A DNA stretch of 64,000 nucleotides, taken from positions 11,705,243 through 11,769,242 of the forward strand of contig NC_066518.1 in NCBI RefSeq assembly GCF_024679095.1. The letters run 5' to 3'. Numbering within the stretch: position 1 is the first letter of the stretch; each line of letters begins with the position of its first letter. The DNA is from Eriocheir sinensis (Eukaryota > Arthropoda > Malacostraca > Decapoda > Varunidae). The notes beneath the pieces were generated by a model that worked only from the letters and a program-made list of their open reading frames with translations, made no database searches and was not told the origin of the DNA. Below, in pieces: positions 60,289-64,000 of this stretch. The position numbers were made by a program, and so were the translations under genes.

Positions 60289-60315
60289 CGAGCGAGAGAG
60301 AGAGAGAGAGAGAGA
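60284..60315. repeat. (GAGC)n passing into (GA)n
   Basis: Three GAGC units, then about 24 bp GA. Confidence 0.95.
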
Positions 60316-60407
60316 ATTGTTTCTGTCTCTCCCGTCTTTGTGGTGGATACCTTGGCTCATCCCGTGAAACACAGAGGTGGTGATATGTATTGTTCAGCGA
60401 CACAAGA

Positions 60408-60485
60408 GGTCGGATGGCTCCGTGGCTGAGTGTTCGTCCTGTGTCGTAAGGTCGCGAGGTCATGCCCATCATGGCAACTGCTTGA
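60408..60485 (+). mobile_element. Possible tRNA-derived SINE head
   Basis: GGATGGCTCCGTGGCTGAGTG resembles an A-box region (TGGCTCAGTGG type). About 35 bp later GAGGTCATGCCC sits where a B-box is expected but is degenerate. Decapod SINE heads with this start are familiar to me, so a decayed head is likelier than chance. No tail was identified. Confidence 0.4.
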
Positions 60486-60489
60486 CGCG

Positions 60490-60950
60490 AGACTTTGTCC
60501 TTTCCCTCTTTCTTCAGCCTTGGAGTGTCAAGACTTATAGTTTTGCAAAGCTCTGTGATTGTTCAAGTCCTTCCGATCTGCTTATGTCAAGATCGAAAAC
60601 GGAGAATTAAATGAGCATTCTCTATAATAAAAAAAAAAAGATCTTATTCACCGTGTCATGACTTCCGTGCGGCACCTACCTTTTTACTCCAATTACCCAA
60701 TCCTCTCGTTGCTCTCCTGTGGCCAAGAGAATAACTACTATGTCCTCATCTGCTCCATGTCGGCAGTGCAACGAAAAGTTTACCTCATTTGCATGTGTGT
60801 TATCAGGGGAAATCTCTTTAATATACTTTTTAACGTGACAGTCCCGTTTGCGCTCATAATGTTCCTAGTTTACTGAATTTAACTTGGCCGTAAAATTTCG
60901 TATATAGACTCGATAACACCTCGTAAATATTTGTTGTGCTATCTGCAGAG
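60490..60950. other. Unique sequence, nothing recognised
   Basis: Poly(A) at about 60629-60640. A 72-codon frame at 60658 has a hydrophobic C-terminal stretch but no recognisable family. Confidence 0.4.
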
Positions 60951-60959
60951 TTTGGCGAC

Positions 60960-61500
60960 GGCGTTGTTGGTGGCAATGATGATGTTGCTTTTGGCGATCA
61001 TGGTGTTTGTTGGTGGTAGTGGTGGTAGGGAATGAATGGTAGCGGCGATAACAAAGGTGCAGAGAAGAAACCATAAATGAAACTGATGCAACGATGATGG
61101 TGGTGGTAGTGGCTATTGTACTTAGCGTATAGTGACTGTTTTGTTGGAAGTGACGCTGGTACGGGTGATGATTGTGAGTGCAGTAACAGCGATAGAGGTA
61201 AAAGAAACGGCAGGAATGACGAAGGTATAACAATGGTGGAAGTGGTAGTGGTGGTGTGTGTGTGTTAGGGACGATAGCAGGGGACATAACAGGAATGAAA
61301 ATGAAGTAACAATCGTAGTAGTAGAAGTGGTGTTGGGTTGTAGTAATGGTAGTAGGGGGTTGTGGTTGTGATTGTGATAGAGTGGTAGCGACGATAGCAG
61401 AGGACATAACAGGAATGAACCTGAAGTAACAATCGTAGTAGCAGAAGTGGTGTTGGGTTGTGGTAATGGTGGTGGTTGTGGTGGTGTAGGTGTTTGTAGC
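60960..61500. repeat. GGT/GAT-rich tract with 120-bp tandem duplication
   Basis: GACGATAGCAGGGGACATAAC at 61270 and its near-identical copy at 61390 are 120 bp apart, and the match continues through CAATCGTAGTAG and GGTGTTGGGTTGT. A weaker unit precedes at about 61150-61265. 120 is a multiple of three, which opens a 180-codon minus-strand frame of His/Thr-rich low complexity. Confidence 0.85.
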
Positions 61501-61794
61501 GGCGACCTGAGCTTTACACCACTCCTAGATATTTACTCCCCTATTAATCCTGGCGGTGTTCGTGCCCCGCTATCCACCAGACCCGCCTGATTGTGTACCT
61601 CTGCCGCCTGCCTCCTAAAGCGCCGTGTATTAGCCTCGCCTGTCGCAATACAGTGATGCAGTGTGCTCCGGCCCGCGCTAATGCCGGCCCAGGCACTTTA
61701 TGGGATGGAGAGCGAGCAGAGGCGGCCATATATGTTGTTCATGGTTTTCTTTTCCTCAGTGTTGGTTCTAATGGTATATCAGGCATAGGTGTGT

Positions 61795-61890
61795 TGCAAT
61801 GGTTGTACTAGGTGTTGCAGTAATAGTAGCAGTGGGTAGTAGTCATAGTAGTTGTATATTGGTGTTAGTAGCAGGAACAGTAGCGCTAGT
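61795..61890. repeat. Imperfect (AGT)n tract
   Basis: GTAGTAGTCATAGTAGTTG-type triplets, heavily interrupted. Confidence 0.75.
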
Positions 61891-62009
61891 CGGTGCCGTT
61901 TGTGCCGCCTTTGAGCTGGAGGCGTTTACGAGGATTTTGCTCAGGTGGGTTGTGTTCCCCGCGGCGCTGAGGCTTCGCCGCCTTGAGCATTTATTTGCCT
62001 GCTTTACCT

Positions 62010-62011
<2 letters not shown>

Positions 62012-62044
<33 letters not shown>
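62012..62044. repeat. (AC)n microsatellite
   Basis: About 16 units, then TATATAG. Confidence 0.97.
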
Positions 62045-62047
<3 letters not shown>

Positions 62048-62050
<3 letters not shown>

Positions 62051-62145
62051 GATCGACTATAAAGAGCACTTGCTCATGTCGGGAGGGTATCTGCTGGCGA
62101 TTGCGAGTCCAACTCGTGATCAGGCCGTGGTGAATTACACACACA
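62048..62145 (-). mobile_element. Possible SINE or dispersed-repeat head
   Basis: Read on the minus strand: ATTCACCACGGCCTGATCAC, GAGTTGGACTCGCAATCGCC, then AGCAGATACCCTCCCGACAT. I recall similar strings as dispersed repeats in crab genomes. A tRNA-like origin is possible (GAGTTGGACTC near a B-box position) but not demonstrated. Confidence 0.35.
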
Positions 62146-62149
62146 TCAA

Positions 62150-63275
62150 TAGCTAAAAGGCTATTTTTAAAAAAAATATACAAGTTATACTACTTCAGAG
62201 AATCTTATATCTCATTCAAAGCTTTATAGAAGTAAACAACAAGTGTTTGGACTGAGTTCTTTAATCTCTGTCATATGTGGGAATGTCTCCTGCAGGCAGT
62301 CCTCCATTTTATATTTGCATTGTTTCGAATGATGTATATAGTCATCTTTTGTCATTGTAAAAGGTATATGGAGACAGACAGAGGGAGTTGAGGATGTAGT
62401 CCACGATACTGGTGCTATGACCCTTAACTCCGGTACGCTATTCCCTGGTGTTTAGGAAAAGGGAAATGAGAATAAAAAATACAGGTATAAGTGAGAAGTA
62501 AAAGGTCGTGCGTTCATTTAGATACCAGCTTTGCGAATTTTGGAAGCGTCGCTCGTTTATGCCGTAAAAAAAGATGATAAAGAGGTAAGCTTCCACAAAA
62601 CTGTTGTTTTGTAAGTGAGGTTTTATTTCATATTTTTATTTCGTTATCCTCCGCGACATCCGATCTGCCCGAGGCACTTTTCTCGTCAACTCGACTCAAC
62701 ATACACCTTGTTGCGGCTCATGTTCCTCGCTTAAGCTGCTTTGTGAACTCCGGATCAGCAAGTTTGGCCCGATATTAAGATACTTCCTCCTCCTGCTCCC
62801 GTCACCTCCACTAGGTCTGGTGGTCCTCCCAGCCCCCTCACTCCCTCCTCACGTGCTCCTTCCCACATCACCACCCAGGCCGTCCACCTCTACTTCCCAC
62901 TCGCCTTGCCTGCCCGCACTAATTAGGGATCAGATGTGAACCAAGGTGTGAACGCGGACCCTAATCTTTCCCCCGTAACGAGATTTCCACCTCCCTGAGC
63001 CTCTTACTGGTGTTTCGCCTCGTGCTTTTGCCTCAGGATCTCGGCGCTGATGTATGCCTTTACCTTTCCTTGGGGGCTGATGTGCAAAGTGGAGTTTTTG
63101 CTACAACATTTTTTGCATTAGGTATCATTTCAACTGCTTGGGACCTCGGATGAATAGTGCCAAGAGAATGTGAGTAGTAATAATCATAAAGATGACAATC
63201 AAATAAAAAAAAATCCAGTCAGCATAAGGTTGGAAACAATCTGTCGAACATTGTGATGTAACTCCGCTTTGGATC
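62150..63275. other. Unique sequence, nothing recognised
   Basis: AT-rich to about 62650, then GC-rich and pyrimidine-leaning to 63060. No gene recognised. Confidence 0.5.
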
Positions 63276-63286
63276 ACACACACACA

Positions 63287-63356
<70 letters not shown>

Positions 63357-63357
63357 G
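63276..63357. repeat. (AC)n microsatellite with CTCA interruptions at both edges
   Basis: ACACTCACAC at the left, about 62 bp pure in the middle, ACTCACAG at the right. Confidence 0.98.
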
Positions 63358-63379
63358 CTTTAGTTTCGATTTTGCCGCT

Positions 63380-63462
63380 AAGGAAGAGGAGAAAGAAGGA
63401 AGCGGAAGAAGCAAGACAGAGAAAGAAAGAAGGAAAAGACAGAGGCAAGGAGAAAAAGGAAA

Positions 63463-63493
<31 letters not shown>

Positions 63494-63500
63494 AGAAGGA
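63380..63500. repeat. Purine tract with (AAAG)n
   Basis: Nearly pure A/G over 120 bp, with seven clean AAAG units at about 63463-63492. Confidence 0.92.
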
Positions 63501-63648
63501 AAAGACTGAGCCAGGCCAGCAGCGGTCCAGTAAATGAACGTCTTCCTGCCGTTCCTCTTAATCTCGTTTATTTCTCAAAGTCTCAGCGGAGGAAACTAAC
63601 CACGATTTGTCATCACTTGCATGACAGGCGTGACAAAGTAAAGGCCCG

Positions 63649-63653
<5 letters not shown>

Positions 63654-63699
<46 letters not shown>

Positions 63700-63722
63700 C
63701 ATACACATACACACACACACAC
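63654..63722. repeat. (AC)n microsatellite with CGCA and CATA interruptions
   Basis: About 36 bp pure CA, then interrupted to 63722. Confidence 0.97.
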
Positions 63723-63782
63723 TGGATACTCTATCTACATCGCTTCATATGCAGCTGATCCTTCATTCACCAGCTGTCCACT

Positions 63783-63852
63783 CCCTCCTACTCCTCCTCC
63801 TCCTCTCCCTCTTCCTCTTCCTCATCCTCTTCCTCCTCCTCCTCCTCCTTCT
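63783..63852. repeat. (TCC)n pyrimidine tract
   Basis: TCC/CTT triplets. The purine strand reads as a poly-Arg/Lys frame, which is an artefact. Confidence 0.93.
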
Positions 63853-64000
63853 CTTGCACGATTTGCGAGGCGCCGTGACACAGGGCCTCAGGGTATCAAT
63901 TCCGAGGAAAGCCAGACGCTGCCCCTCGCTGTGCCCTTCCCGGCCTGCCTCGTCCATCACCGCCGCAAAGGGACTGAGTGATGTCGTGCGTGGAGAGAGA

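Noticed and set aside
60865..61407. 180-codon His/Thr-rich minus-strand frame
   Set aside because: Explained by GGT/GAT triplet bias and a 120-bp tandem duplication.

Overview
This window looks like a non-genic stretch of an arthropod nuclear genome, most likely a decapod crustacean and plausibly a crab. Three things point that way. Long (GA)n and (CA)n microsatellites recur every one to two kilobases, often 50 to 165 bp and nearly pure. There are CR1-like non-LTR retrotransposon fragments. There is also a tRNA-derived SINE of a kind I associate with decapod genomes. The taxonomic call is inference: no host gene supports it.

I found no credible host protein-coding gene, rRNA or functional tRNA. 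Nearly all long open frames are translations of simple repeats or of minisatellites whose unit length is a multiple of three (33, 21 or 144 bp). The only frames with recognisable protein content belong to retrotransposons.

Layout. 1-3.2 kb: purine-rich degenerate minisatellites with (CAA)n, (CT)n and (CA)n. 3.2-13.2 kb: mostly unique sequence broken by microsatellites, with a striking double hairpin near 6.25 kb, two tRNA-like heads and a 120-bp direct-repeat pair at 10.9 and 11.9 kb. 13.22-15.44 kb: a large 33-bp satellite of about 67 units. 16-27 kb: microsatellite and pyrimidine-rich territory, including a compound (CT)(TA)(TATC)(GA) locus. 27.3-29.2 kb: two adjacent minisatellites with units of about 144 and 170 bp. 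29.4-29.9 kb: a SINE on the minus strand beside a LINE relic. 31.6-37.5 kb: two CR1-like LINE copies on the plus strand. The first has an open endonuclease frame cut off before its reverse transcriptase by a 21-bp satellite. The second runs from mid-endonuclease to the 3' end, carries about nine frame breaks, and is bracketed by (CT)n on both sides. 38-56 kb: pyrimidine minisatellites, long microsatellites and an inverted repeat pair at 49.8 and 51.6 kb. 56.2-56.96 kb: a SINE 3' fragment followed by a MITE-like element dense in AGGTCA nuclear-receptor half-sites. 57-64 kb: mostly unique AT-rich sequence with a few tandem repeats.

No set of genes works together here. What connects the parts is repeat biology: retroelement ends coincide with microsatellites, and small units have been amplified in tandem many times. 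All coordinates and counts were read by eye, so repeat boundaries may be off by a few bases and copy numbers are approximate.
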